NCBI GenBank assembly: GCA_902492755.1
Contig: CABUNB010000010.1
Span: 1-56,977 of the forward strand
DNA: 56,977 bases
Reading direction: 5' to 3'
Origin: an uncultured Collinsella sp.
GTDB taxonomy: Bacteria; Actinomycetota; Coriobacteriia; Coriobacteriales; Coriobacteriaceae
Shown here: in pieces, positions 1 to 8,232 of the stretch
Layout of the letters: the number at the start of each line of letters is the position of its first letter
Position numbering within the stretch: the first letter of the stretch is position 1
Position numbers and translations under genes: made by a program
Notes under the pieces: generated by a model
Told to the model about the DNA's origin: nothing
Database searches by the model: none
The model's input: the letters and a program-made list of their open reading frames with translations, nothing else

Positions 1-101
1 GCGCAAGGGGCGCTGACGCGGCCCTCCCTCTTACACCACAAAAATGCGCGCCATCAGCTCGCCCGGCTGACCGCCGTGTCTAAAAGTCTCAAAATGCCCC
101 A

Positions 102-156
102 AATCGCTGCTACTAAAAAGGTAACAGTACTCATATTTGATGTTTTTTGCCCACGG
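102..156 (-). repeat. Solo copy (A) of the TGAGTACTGTTAC repeat
   Basis: On the minus strand this reads as a run of A after a GGGC, then CAAATATGAGTACTGTTACC and TTTTTAGTAGCAG. Near-identical sequence occurs at 20662-20716, and a diverged inverted pair occurs at 35023-35068 and 35192-35237. The unit has an internal CTGTTAC / GTAGCAG stem. It lies outside any gene. Treated as a REP-like dispersed repeat; the family assignment is inference. Confidence 0.75.
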
Positions 157-179
157 CTATTTGCAGACTCCCTAGGCTA

Positions 180-247
180 CTCATTGGGGACAGACTTAAA
201 TGACCAGTCGTTGGGGATCAGTCATTGGGGATAGACTTAAATGACTA
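180..247. repeat. Tandem GTCATT...AATGAC REP-like units
   Basis: Two direct copies of a roughly 25-base unit, TCATTGGGGA..GACTTAAATGAC at 181-204 and its twin at 221-245, are separated by a partial copy (CAGTCGTTGGGGATCA). Each unit can fold because GTCATT and AATGAC are complementary. The same family forms the inverted pair at 28178-28235. Confidence 0.7.
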
Positions 248-263
248 GGTATGGTTGCTGGGC

Positions 264-905
264 CTAGACGGTTAGGTCCAGCTCGTAGAGGAAGCTTTCG
301 CGCGGCATGGCGTGGCGGCGTTCCTCGCGGTTGGCGCGGTGCGTGGCCGCGCGCTTAAAGCCGTGCAGCTCGTAAAACTTCCAAGAGCAGTTGGAGTCGG
401 TGTACAGGTGCGCCCTTGTCGCCCCGCGCGAGGAAAGGTACGAGACCGCGGCGTCGAGCAACACCGAGCCAACGCCCAGGCCGTGGACATCTCGATCAAC
501 GGCAAGCAGCGTGACCTCGTTGTCGTGCGGCAACGGGCTGCTCTCGAGCAGGCGGTTGTTGGTTCGGATGGTTGCGCGCACAAATGAGAGGTACTCGGCG
601 CAGACATCGGGCTCCAGCTCGCGCATCTGCGATAGCAGCGCGCGTTCGGTATCCATCCAATGTTCCTTGACGGTGGCGCCGGAGTTCTGTCCCGCACGCG
701 CGAGCGCAATGCCACGCGCCTGACCGTCGATGACGGCAACCTGCGAAAACGTCGATGACGAAAGGCAATAGGCGAGGTCGCACGCGGCTTCGAGACGGTT
801 GTACTCATCGTTATCCGAGTTGTTGTGCCAAAGCTGCTGCAAGATCAGCGCGATGGCGTCGAAATCTTCGGTATCAAACGGTCGGTAGAGAACCCGCGAG
901 ACCAT
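264..905 (-). CDS. GNAT-family N-acetyltransferase
   Basis: A 213-residue protein with a C-terminal GNAT core. A hydrophobic strand (VTLLAVDRDVHGLGVGSVLL, about residues 130-150) carries the acetyl-CoA-binding Q/R-x-x-G-x-G/A-like turn, here VHGLGVGS. It is followed by a helix and by GATRAHLYTDSNCSWKFYEL and HGFKRAATH, the usual end of the fold. The family moves an acetyl group from acetyl-CoA to an amine; the substrate cannot be told from sequence. The N-terminal 120 residues are longer than in minimal GNATs and may set specificity. The gene is transcribed alone, convergent with nothing in the window and divergent from purH across 277 bp. Confidence 0.8.
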   Translation of the reverse strand: MVSRVLYRPFDTEDFDAIALILQQLWHNNSDNDEYNRLEAACDLAYCLSSSTFSQVAVIDGQARGIALARAGQNSGATVKEHWMDTERALLSQMRELEPDVCAEYLSFVRATIRTNNRLLESSPLPHDNEVTLLAVDRDVHGLGVGSVLLDAAVSYLSSRGATRAHLYTDSNCSWKFYELHGFKRAATHRANREERRHAMPRESFLYELDLTV

Positions 906-1182
906 GGTGCCTCTTTCTATTGCGGATACATATCGAGCACAGTTCTACCACGCCATTGGCATCTAATTATGGTGCCCCTGTGTTCCATCAACTCACCGTG
1001 CCCGATGCCGTGTCCATCCCCTCCGCTCGCAAACTTTTTCTGCACAGCCGTGCGTTGCGGGGTGCATCGATGCGCTCGATGCGCTACATTAAATCAGTAT
1101 TTTCAATGCCGCTGCGCGAGCGCTGCAGATCGACGTATCACCGACTCACAGAGCACGGCGGCGTACCAGACAGGAGGACTGC

Positions 1183-2790
1183 ATGGGATCTGATGTGAAG
1201 ATCGCACGCGCGTTGATCTCGGTTACCGATAAGACGGGTGTCGTCGATTTCGCACGGACGCTGGTTGACGACTTTGGCGTCGAGATCATCTCTACGGGCG
1301 GCACGGCTCGTGCCATCGAGGACGCGGGCGTTCCCGTAACCCCCATCGAGGAGTTCACGGGCTATCCCGAGATGATGGACGGCCGCGTTAAGACCCTGCA
1401 CCCCAAGGTTCATGGCGCGCTGCTGGCCCGCCGCGATTCCGAGCAGCACATGCAGGAGGCGGCTCAGCACGGCATTAAGCTGATCGACCTGGTCGTCGTC
1501 AACCTGTACGAGTTCGAGAAGACCGTCGCCAACCCCGAGGTCACCTTCGCGGACGCCATCGAGCACATCGACATCGGTGGCCCCTCCATGCTGCGCTCTG
1601 CCGCCAAGAACGCCACGAGCGTTACCGTCATTTCCGACCCGGCCGACTATGATGCCGTCCTGGCCGAGATGCACGAGACCGGTGGCTGCACCACGCTTTC
1701 CACCCGTCGTCGCCTGCAGGTGAAGGTCTACCAGACCACCGCCGCCTACGACACGGCCATCTCCCGCTGGCTCGCCGCCCAGGCAAGCGACGTGGCGGAC
1801 ACCTCTGCCAAGCTCGAGATTTCGCTGGAGAAGGTCGACGACCTGCGCTATGGCGAGAACCCGCAGCAGAAAGCCACAGTCTATCGCTTTGCCGAGGGCT
1901 GCGAGAACACCGCGAGCTCGCAGTTCCCGCTCGTGGGCTCCAAGCAGATCCAGGGCAAGCCGCTCAGCTACAACAACTATCTGGATGCCGACGCCGCTTG
2001 GAACCTGGTTCGCGAGTTCGACGAGCCGGCCTGCGTAATCCTCAAGCACCAGAACCCCTGCGGTTCCGCCGTTGCCGAGGACATCACGGCTGCCTACGAC
2101 CGCGCTTTCGCTTGCGATCCCAAGAGCGCCTTTGGCGGCATCATCGCCTGCAACCGCGAGGTTCCCTTTGATCTGGTTGAACACTTTGCCGATCAGAACA
2201 AGCAGTTCGTCGAGGTCATCATCGCCCCGAGCTACACTGCCGAGGCGCTCGAGCGCATGGCCAAGCGCCCCAACCTGCGCGTGTTGGCGACCGGCGGCGT
2301 GGACCACGGCGCCCAGGTGGAGCTGCGCTCCGTCGACGGCGGCATGCTGGTGCAGGAGGTCGACCACGTGACCGAGGACCCCGCGACCTTTACGTTCCCC
2401 ACCGACCGCAAGCCCACCGACGCCGAGATGGCCGAGCTCGAGTTTGCCTGGAAGGTCTGCAAGGGCGTTAAGTCCAACGCCATCCTGGTCTCCAAGGGTA
2501 AGGCCGGCATTGGCATGGGCCCGGGTCAGCCTAACCGCGTTGACTCTGCGCTACTTGCCTGCGAGCGCGCCGAGGACTTCTGCGAGCGCGAGGGCGTGGA
2601 GAAGGGCGGCTTTGCCTGTGCAAGCGACGCGTTCTTCCCGTTCCGCGACAACGTCGACGTGCTTGCCGCACACGGCGTGACCTGCATCATCCAGCCCGGC
2701 GGCTCCAAGCGCGATGACGAGAGCATTCAGGCCTGCAACGAGCATGGCATCGCAATGGTCTTTACGGGAGCTAGGCATTTTAGGCACTAA
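1183..2790 (+). CDS. purH: Bifunctional AICAR transformylase / IMP cyclohydrolase PurH
   Basis: Cytosolic enzyme for the last two steps of IMP synthesis: formyl transfer from 10-formyl-THF to AICAR, then ring closure. The 535-residue length is normal. The N-terminal cyclohydrolase (MGS-like) domain shows STGGTARAIEDAGVPV near residue 35 and MMDGRVKTLHPKVHGALLAR near 65-85. The transformylase domain has the catalytic Lys-His pair in KHQNPCGSA at residues 288-296. The ATG at 1183 follows CAGGAGG at 1170-1176. It stands alone rather than in a pur operon. A nested hairpin region and a T-tract terminator follow it. Confidence 0.97.
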   Translation: MGSDVKIARALISVTDKTGVVDFARTLVDDFGVEIISTGGTARAIEDAGVPVTPIEEFTGYPEMMDGRVKTLHPKVHGALLARRDSEQHMQEAAQHGIKLIDLVVVNLYEFEKTVANPEVTFADAIEHIDIGGPSMLRSAAKNATSVTVISDPADYDAVLAEMHETGGCTTLSTRRRLQVKVYQTTAAYDTAISRWLAAQASDVADTSAKLEISLEKVDDLRYGENPQQKATVYRFAEGCENTASSQFPLVGSKQIQGKPLSYNNYLDADAAWNLVREFDEPACVILKHQNPCGSAVAEDITAAYDRAFACDPKSAFGGIIACNREVPFDLVEHFADQNKQFVEVIIAPSYTAEALERMAKRPNLRVLATGGVDHGAQVELRSVDGGMLVQEVDHVTEDPATFTFPTDRKPTDAEMAELEFAWKVCKGVKSNAILVSKGKAGIGMGPGQPNRVDSALLACERAEDFCEREGVEKGGFACASDAFFPFRDNVDVLAAHGVTCIIQPGGSKRDDESIQACNEHGIAMVFTGARHFRH

Positions 2791-2794
2791 TATC

Positions 2795-2822
2795 GTTACG
2801 CGGTTTTACCAAACCGCGTAAC
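2795..2822. repeat. Perfect 12-bp hairpin after purH
   Basis: GTTACGCGGTTT at 2795-2806 and its exact complement at 2811-2822 flank a 4-base loop (TACC), five bases after the purH stop. No T-tract follows, so it may protect the 3' end of the transcript rather than terminate it. Confidence 0.7.
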
Positions 2823-2831
2823 TGCTCGACG

Positions 2832-2939
2832 CTGCGCCGGCCCCAAGCACCTCATCTCGCCGCTCAAACCGTCGCTCGCGTACAGAAGTACGCGTCGCTC
2901 CTCTTTCGCGGCGACCTGAGGCACTTGGTGCTGGCTCGC
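2832..2939. repeat. Long imperfect hairpin element downstream of purH
   Basis: CCAAGCACCTCATCTCGCCGC-type arm at 2843-2863 pairs with 2908-2928 with a few mismatches, and flanking bases extend the pairing to about 2832-2939. An inner hairpin, CGCGTAC (2878-2884) with GTACGCG (2888-2894), fills the loop. No protein-like frame is convincing here. It belongs to a set of similar operon-end structures at 9392, 11181 and 14433. Confidence 0.65.
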
Positions 2940-2992
2940 TGGCTTGTGCTCCACCAGCGGTATTGACTCGCCCCGAACTAAAGCTATCTATT

Positions 2993-3026
2993 GCCGTCCG
3001 TGCCGGTTGGTACGGGCGGCTTTTTT
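2993..3026 (+). terminator. Rho-independent terminator
   Basis: Stem 2993-3004 pairs with 3009-3020 over 12 bp including two G-U pairs, with a GGTT loop, followed directly by six T. It lies about 200 bp after purH and closes that transcription unit. Confidence 0.85.
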
Positions 3027-3067
3027 GGGTATAACGGTGCGGTGTATGTTTTTGAGAAAGGTTGGAT

Positions 3068-3778
3068 ATGGCCGTTGTGGATGATGCCGAGCTGTTTGGC
3101 AATGCCGAGGATCAGCGTGCGTACGAGGACTTTTGCGCCAATCAGGAGGCGGTCGAGAAGTTTACGCTCGACAAGCCCGCGCTTGTCTGCCGTTGGCGCA
3201 TGTCCAATAAAAAGGTGCCCATGCTCAACCGCCACATTCGCGCACTGTCCGAGCGCCTGGTGCAGGGCGAGCCGCTTACCCATAACATGCTCAGCTGGGC
3301 CAAACAGCACGTTGAGTGGTCGCTTGCCGAGGGCGATTACACTGCGCACGACGGCGTACTCATGCTGGTGATCGACATCAACGGCAACGCCGCCATGACG
3401 GTGGGGGAGTACGAGCCGCTCGCCGATACGTCGGCCAAGGCGCTGCGTGCCCGTTCCGCCGAGGCCCGCTCCGAGGCCGACGAGACCGGCGTGGCGCCCG
3501 AGTTGCTCGCCGCCGTCAACAACGGCGAGCTTGCCTTTGTGGCGCCGGCGGACGAGTGCCTGTGCGGCACGGCGACGCTCATCGAGCAGCTCGCCCAGAC
3601 CAAGGGCATTCCGGTCACGCGCGTAGATATTCCCGCACAGCTCAAGGGCGCCTTGTTCCTGGTGAGCGACGAGCACGGCGTGGTCCCCGCAACCGAGACG
3701 GACGCCGCCGAGGCCGACGCCGCCACGGTCGCCTTCTTCGCCGACGGCTACGAAAAGCTCCGCGCCCGCCGCTCCTAA
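3068..3778 (+). CDS. Conserved-looking protein of unknown function
   Basis: A 236-residue protein that I do not recognise. It has no signal peptide or membrane segment. Residues 1-110 carry mixed charged helices and a hydrophobic strand (GVLMLVIDINGNAAM). Residues 120-145 are an Ala/Glu-rich linker, and the C-terminal half has alternating strands and helices (GELAFVAPADECLCGTATLI, PAQLKGALFLVSDEHGVVPA). The end resembles the last part of a PLP fold-type IV protein, but only loosely. ATG 3068 follows AAAGG at 3057-3061; a TTG two codons upstream is a weaker start. It is a single gene between a terminator and a convergent PucR-type regulator. Confidence 0.7.
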   Translation: MAVVDDAELFGNAEDQRAYEDFCANQEAVEKFTLDKPALVCRWRMSNKKVPMLNRHIRALSERLVQGEPLTHNMLSWAKQHVEWSLAEGDYTAHDGVLMLVIDINGNAAMTVGEYEPLADTSAKALRARSAEARSEADETGVAPELLAAVNNGELAFVAPADECLCGTATLIEQLAQTKGIPVTRVDIPAQLKGALFLVSDEHGVVPATETDAAEADAATVAFFADGYEKLRARRS

Positions 3779-3796
3779 CCTCAAGGCGGGGTGGGC

Positions 3797-4978
3797 TTAC
3801 TGAAGCGAGCGAGCGCGTTCGATGGCGTAGGCGAGCGACAGCTGCTCCATTTCCGGGGCGCATTTGTAGCTCAGCCCGGTGAGAGCTGTCACCTTGTCGA
3901 GGCGATATCGAATCGTGTTCGGGTGCTGGCTAGTCTGCTTGGCGGTTTGCTCGATACGTCGGTCGTTCTCGATGAATGCGGCGAGCGTGGATTCCAGTTC
4001 GCTGCCATGCTCACTGTCGTGCTCGCGTATCGGCGAGAGAATCGCCTCCGAGAACGATCGCATCTCCGGGGTTTCCGCAAAAGGCATCACGGTTCTCAGG
4101 ATGCCGAGCTGCGCATAGCGGACGGGCCTCTCGGCTCGTTGACAAGATAGGCGCTGTGCATAAATCGCCTGCGAGATCGCCTGCGCCACCGCCTCGTCTC
4201 CAAACAGAATATCGCTGATGCCGAGCCCTTCCGCTCCGCCATCGATGCCGCTAGCCTCGATGAGCTCTGTGAGCGCCTGCACGATTCGCTCCACATCGAG
4301 CGTCTGCTCCGAGTCGCTTGTCGCTACGAATAGCAAACCTCCGTCATAGGGTGCCAGCATGTTGTGGCATCCGGCGAGGGTCGTTTTTGCACAGAGACGT
4401 TCGATTTGCAAAAACGTACGCGGGTCGAGGGGCTCTGCAAACGATGTGAACAGGGCGACCGCTTCGTCCAGGAATGATGGGTTGAGGCCTCGGATGCGTC
4501 GGCAGATGGACTCGGGCGATACGTCTGTCCTCAGGGCATCGATCTCGCGCTGTGCGAAGTCGATGGACGCGAGCTGCTCGATATGCCGTTTGACCTCATA
4601 GATGACGCTGTCAAAGAACAGTGAGTCGTCGGTCGTGAGAAAGACCGGGTAGTGCCGCGCGTTGGCGTAACGGATGGCTTGGTCGGGAATCGGGATGTGC
4701 AGGACGTTTTTGACGATGAGACCGCTCGTTCCCTTGGCGACGAGGTATTTCACGGCTTCAGTGATGAGGTACGGGTCATCCTTCGCATAGAGGAAGGTGC
4801 TGAGGACGATCTCGTCTGAGGTGAAGTTGACGCGCTGGTACTTGTTCTTGAGGCCGGGCATGAGTTCATAATCGAGGATCCCGACGCCAGAGACGGCATG
4901 CGAGACGCCATCGCTGCCGGCGATTAGGCGGACCGACCCCTCATATTCCCGTGAGAAGTCCGAGACGGTGTATAGCAT
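3797..4978 (-). CDS. PucR/CdaR-family transcriptional regulator
   Basis: A 393-residue cytosolic DNA-binding protein. The N-terminal half (roughly residues 1-150) has the ligand-sensing layout of PucR-type regulators, with LITEAVKYLVAKGTSGLIVK and HYPVFLTTDDSLFF. The C-terminus has the family's helix-turn-helix: IEQTAKQTSQHPNTIRYRLD followed by KVTALTGL, near residues 345-375. I start it at the second ATG of the pair at 4984/4978 because AAGG then sits about 8 bases upstream. A frame opening at 5086 would add an improbable hydrophobic extension. It is divergent from the reductase/aminotransferase pair and probably controls it. Confidence 0.87.
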   Translation of the reverse strand: MLYTVSDFSREYEGSVRLIAGSDGVSHAVSGVGILDYELMPGLKNKYQRVNFTSDEIVLSTFLYAKDDPYLITEAVKYLVAKGTSGLIVKNVLHIPIPDQAIRYANARHYPVFLTTDDSLFFDSVIYEVKRHIEQLASIDFAQREIDALRTDVSPESICRRIRGLNPSFLDEAVALFTSFAEPLDPRTFLQIERLCAKTTLAGCHNMLAPYDGGLLFVATSDSEQTLDVERIVQALTELIEASGIDGGAEGLGISDILFGDEAVAQAISQAIYAQRLSCQRAERPVRYAQLGILRTVMPFAETPEMRSFSEAILSPIREHDSEHGSELESTLAAFIENDRRIEQTAKQTSQHPNTIRYRLDKVTALTGLSYKCAPEMEQLSLAYAIERARSLQ

Positions 4979-5195
4979 CAACATCACCTTGTGAATTAGC
5001 ACAATAAGTACCGATATAAATAGGATAATCGCACATCTGCAAGCCGTTGATGCGAGAAATAGTTCAAATATCTGCTGATAGAACAAAAAATCAGATCGAA
5101 AATCGTTGTAGATTCCGATAAGAAATGATCCTTGGCGGCATCGTTACTAAACCGTACAGTGAAGCAACGTAAAGCTTTCGCTGAAAGGAGCGATG
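4979..5195. promoter_or_regulatory. A+T-rich divergent control region
   Basis: About 215 bases between the PucR-type regulator and the ornithine-cyclodeaminase-family gene are visibly A+T-richer than their surroundings. They contain TATAAATAGGATAAT-like sequence near 5016-5030. Both promoters and the regulator's binding site should lie here. I cannot assign individual boxes. Confidence 0.45.
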
Positions 5196-6227
5196 ATGGG
5201 GCAGATGGTGGTGCTTTCGGCCGAGGAAGTTTCCAAGGTGCTGACGATTGAGGATGCAATCGCTGCCGTGGAGGAGGCATATCGCCAGAAGGCAACGGGC
5301 AAGGGCGTTGCGTGGCCGATGGTATATGAGCAGTTCGAACCCGGCGTGGCCGATATGGATATCCGCTCGGGCGAGTTGGCGGGAAGCGGCCTCTTCGGTC
5401 TCAAGCTCACTGCTTGGTTCTCTCAGAATCCTAAAAAGGGGTTGCCCGAGATCTTTGGCACCACGCTGCTGTGCGAAAACGCGACGGGCGAGCCGTTGGC
5501 GCTGCTCAATGCCTCCGCCGTCACTGGACTTCGCACCGGTGCCGCCGCTGCGCTCGGCGCCAAGTGGCTGGCTCGGGCGGATGCGTCCAAACTGCTTGTT
5601 GCGGGTGCCGGCCATATGAGCACCTATATGGTGGCGGGCGTGCTCGCCGCCTGTCCCAAAGTGAGCGAGGTCAAGGTGTGGGAGCCGGTTTCCGATGCCG
5701 CGCCCGAGGCCCGCGTCGAGCGCATGCGAGACGAGGTCGCCCATATCTTGGGCGCCTGCGAGCATGCTCGCGAGGCATCCACCTATTCCATCGAGGCGAC
5801 GGCCGACGGCCAAGGTGCCGCGGCAGAGGCCGACATCATCGTGACGATCACGCCGGCTACCAAGCCCATCATCCCCGATGCATGGGTGCGCCCCGGTACG
5901 CATATCTCCTGCGTTGGTGCCGACATGCCCGGCAAGCAGGAGCTCGCCTCGGCGCTTGTCGCCCGTGCCGCTGTTTACGTCGACGACCGCGAGCAATCGG
6001 TCGCGTCCGGCGAGCTGGAGATTCCGGTTGCCGAGGGTGCCATCACGCCCGAGGACATCAAAGCGGAGCTCGGCGAAGTCATCGCCGGCACGGCTACGGG
6101 GCGTTCGGATGACGAGCAGGTGACGGTGTTCGATACGTCGGGCATCGCCGTTCAGGACCTTTCGGCATCGAAAATCGCCTACGACCGCGCCGTCGAGGCG
6201 GGGCTGGGCACCGTGGTGGAACTGTAA
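5196..6227 (+). CDS. Ornithine cyclodeaminase / mu-crystallin family protein
   Basis: A 343-residue NAD(P)-dependent enzyme of the family that includes ornithine cyclodeaminase, alanine dehydrogenase of the archaeal type and ketimine reductases. The dinucleotide motif is GAGHMSTYM near residue 135. Other family signatures are TGLRTGAAAALGAKWLAR before it, ADIIVTITPATKPII after it, and GTHISCVGADMPGKQEL toward the C-terminus. The variant GAGHMS (usually GxGxQA) argues against assigning true ornithine cyclodeaminase. ATG 5196 is 5 bases after AAAGGAG; the ATG at 5193 is too close. It is followed 24 bp later by an aminotransferase, suggesting shared amino-acid metabolism. Confidence 0.88.
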   Translation: MGQMVVLSAEEVSKVLTIEDAIAAVEEAYRQKATGKGVAWPMVYEQFEPGVADMDIRSGELAGSGLFGLKLTAWFSQNPKKGLPEIFGTTLLCENATGEPLALLNASAVTGLRTGAAAALGAKWLARADASKLLVAGAGHMSTYMVAGVLAACPKVSEVKVWEPVSDAAPEARVERMRDEVAHILGACEHAREASTYSIEATADGQGAAAEADIIVTITPATKPIIPDAWVRPGTHISCVGADMPGKQELASALVARAAVYVDDREQSVASGELEIPVAEGAITPEDIKAELGEVIAGTATGRSDDEQVTVFDTSGIAVQDLSASKIAYDRAVEAGLGTVVEL

Positions 6228-6251
6228 GAAAGTCAAGGAAAGGAAACGACA

Positions 6252-7382
6252 ATGCAGATCAAGGATTTCGCCGTCGAGCAGTGGATGAACGAGTGGGAGA
6301 CCAAGTGCACCCACAACGTTGCGGAGACGTGCGTTTACTCCCTCACGCTCGACCAGCTGTTCGAGCTTACGAACACCGACAAGAAGGCGTGGCTCGATAG
6401 CCTGTGCTCGCGCCGATTCACCTACGGAGACATCGAGGGGCAGCCCGGCTTCCTCGAGGGGGTCGCGCGTCTCTATAAGACGGTTGAGCCCGGGCATATC
6501 GTGCCCACGCACGGCGCGACCGGTGCCAACTCCCTGGTTATTTCCACGCTCGTCGAACCGGGCGATCATGTAGTCTCCGTCAAGCCCACCTACCAGCAGC
6601 TTTACTCGATTCCCGAGATGTGCGGTGCGAAGGTCGATATTCTTCAACTCGATCGCAAGAACGGCTACCACGTCGACGTCGACGCGCTCGATGCTCTGGT
6701 GACTGACGATACCAAGCTCATCTGCATCAATAACCCGGACAACCCCACGGGCGCCCTGCTCGACACCGATACGCTCAAGGCGATTGTCGAGGTCGCACGC
6801 AAACACGACGCGTGGCTGCTCTGCGACGAGGTCTACCGTCTGCTTACCCAGACGGATGAGTACTCCGAGTCTGTGGTCGACCTGTACGACAAGGCCATCG
6901 CCACCGCATCCATGTCCAAGGTCTGGTCGTTCGCCGGCCTGCGTCTGGGCTGGGTGGTCACCAAGAGCCCGGAGCTCCGTCGCGCGCTGCTTTCGCATCG
7001 CGACTACAACCTGATTTCCGCCGGCATATTCAGCGAGTCGGTGGCGGAGCTGATTCTGGGCAACGCTTCCGTGATCCTTGAGCGCAGCCGTCGCATCGTC
7101 CGTCAGAACCTTGCTGTTCTGGAGAAGTGGGTCGAGAGCGAGCCGCACCTGTCATTCGTCAAGCCCGAGGCGGGTACCACCGCGCTCGTGTATTACGACT
7201 ACGACATCGACTCCAGGACGTTCTGCATCGACATGATTAAGAAGTCCGGCGCGCTCGTCACCCCGGGCGATTGCTTTGAGGAGCCCAAGAGCATGCGCAT
7301 CGGCTATGCATACTCCGATAACACCGACGACCTGCAGAAGGGCCTGGATGCCATCTCTGCGTACATGCGTACGCTCGAGTAG
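6252..7382 (+). CDS. PLP-dependent class I/II aminotransferase
   Basis: A 376-residue fold-type I aminotransferase. The PLP lysine is K223 in SMSKVWSFAGLRLGW. NNPDNPTG near residue 160 binds the cofactor, and LLCDEVYRLL carries the Asp-x-x-Tyr that contacts the pyridine ring. The C-terminal substrate arginine lies in KSMRIGYAYS. The sequence looks closer to the capreomycidine-synthase/VioD-like branch than to AspC, but that is an impression and the substrate is open. AAAGGAAA precedes the ATG. It is the second gene of a two-gene unit with the ornithine-cyclodeaminase-family enzyme, divergent from a PucR-type regulator. Confidence 0.88.
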   Translation: MQIKDFAVEQWMNEWETKCTHNVAETCVYSLTLDQLFELTNTDKKAWLDSLCSRRFTYGDIEGQPGFLEGVARLYKTVEPGHIVPTHGATGANSLVISTLVEPGDHVVSVKPTYQQLYSIPEMCGAKVDILQLDRKNGYHVDVDALDALVTDDTKLICINNPDNPTGALLDTDTLKAIVEVARKHDAWLLCDEVYRLLTQTDEYSESVVDLYDKAIATASMSKVWSFAGLRLGWVVTKSPELRRALLSHRDYNLISAGIFSESVAELILGNASVILERSRRIVRQNLAVLEKWVESEPHLSFVKPEAGTTALVYYDYDIDSRTFCIDMIKKSGALVTPGDCFEEPKSMRIGYAYSDNTDDLQKGLDAISAYMRTLE

Positions 7383-7402
7383 AGGCTCGAGGTCGAAGTA
7401 AT

Positions 7403-7438
7403 GGGGCCGATCGGTTTAGGCCCGAAGGTCCCTATTTT
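7403..7438 (+). terminator. Possible weak terminator
   Basis: GGGGCC near 7403 can pair imperfectly with GGTCCC near 7427, followed by TATTTTCT. It sits 20 bases after the aminotransferase stop. The stem has mismatches, so this is tentative. Confidence 0.35.
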
Positions 7439-7551
7439 CTCTCAAGGCTACCGAACACTTTTGTCATATTAGTTGCCCACGGGGTCGTATCGCTGCGACG
7501 CCGTGGGCATAATGATGTGGAAGGTGCAAGTTGCGCGAAATGGGAGGACAC

Positions 7552-8223
7552 ATGGCGCTGATCTATATCGTTGAGGACGACGAGCCCATTCGTCGCGAGC
7601 TTGCCGACATTCTGGCCCGTGCCGGTTTTGAGGTGGAGGCCTGCGAGTCGTTCGAGCACGTCTCGCGTGACATCCTGGCCGCTGCACCCGACTTGGTACT
7701 GCTCGACCTGACGCTTCCCGTCAAAGACGGTCAGCACATCTGCCACGAAGTCCGTCACGAATCCGAGGTCCCCATCATCGTCCTCACGTCGCGCACGACC
7801 GAGATCGACGAGGTCATGGCCATGACGCTCGGCGCGGACGACTTTGTCCCCAAGCCCTACAGCGCCCGCGTGCTTGTGGCGCGCATTAACGCACTGCTGC
7901 GACGCACCGCCGCTGCCGGCGAGCGCAGCACGGTCGTCCACAAGGGGCTGGAACTCGACCTCGCCCGCTCCGCGGTCATCAACACGCAAACCGGCGACAG
8001 CACCGAGCTCACCAAAAACGAGCTGCGTATCCTCTCGCTGCTCCTGAGCCGCGCGGGCAAGATTGTCTCGCGCTCGGCCATCATGCAGGACCTGTGGGAC
8101 TCCGATGCCTTCGTGGACGACAACACGCTCACCGTCAACATCAACCGCCTGCGCACTACGCTCGAAAAAATCGGCATCAAGGGGTATTTGACCACGCACC
8201 GCGGCCAGGGCTATTCGGTCTAG
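7552..8223 (+). CDS. OmpR/BceR-type response regulator
   Basis: A 223-residue two-domain regulator. The receiver has the acidic pocket E8-D9-D10, phosphoacceptor D52 in LVLLDLTLP and K101 in PKPYS. The C-terminal winged helix ends with DDNTLTVNINRLRTTLEKIG and THRGQGYSV, typical of the BceR/GraR/VraR-like OmpR group. ATG 7552 is four bases after GGAGGA. It is transcribed 9 bp upstream of its partner kinase. The closest characterised systems of this type sense cell-envelope antibiotics together with an ABC exporter. No exporter is next to it here, so the stimulus is unknown. Confidence 0.93.
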   Translation: MALIYIVEDDEPIRRELADILARAGFEVEACESFEHVSRDILAAAPDLVLLDLTLPVKDGQHICHEVRHESEVPIIVLTSRTTEIDEVMAMTLGADDFVPKPYSARVLVARINALLRRTAAAGERSTVVHKGLELDLARSAVINTQTGDSTELTKNELRILSLLLSRAGKIVSRSAIMQDLWDSDAFVDDNTLTVNINRLRTTLEKIGIKGYLTTHRGQGYSV

Positions 8224-8232
8224 GGGTCGGCT

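Noticed and set aside
2806..3102. 98-codon minus-strand frame after purH
   Set aside because: It crosses two hairpins and a terminator, has Ser/Arg-rich composition and no ribosome site. Non-coding structure explains the sequence better.
4978..5086. Upstream start for the PucR-type regulator at 5086
   Set aside because: It would add 36 mostly hydrophobic residues that the family does not have and lacks a ribosome site; ATG 4978 has AAGG at a suitable distance.
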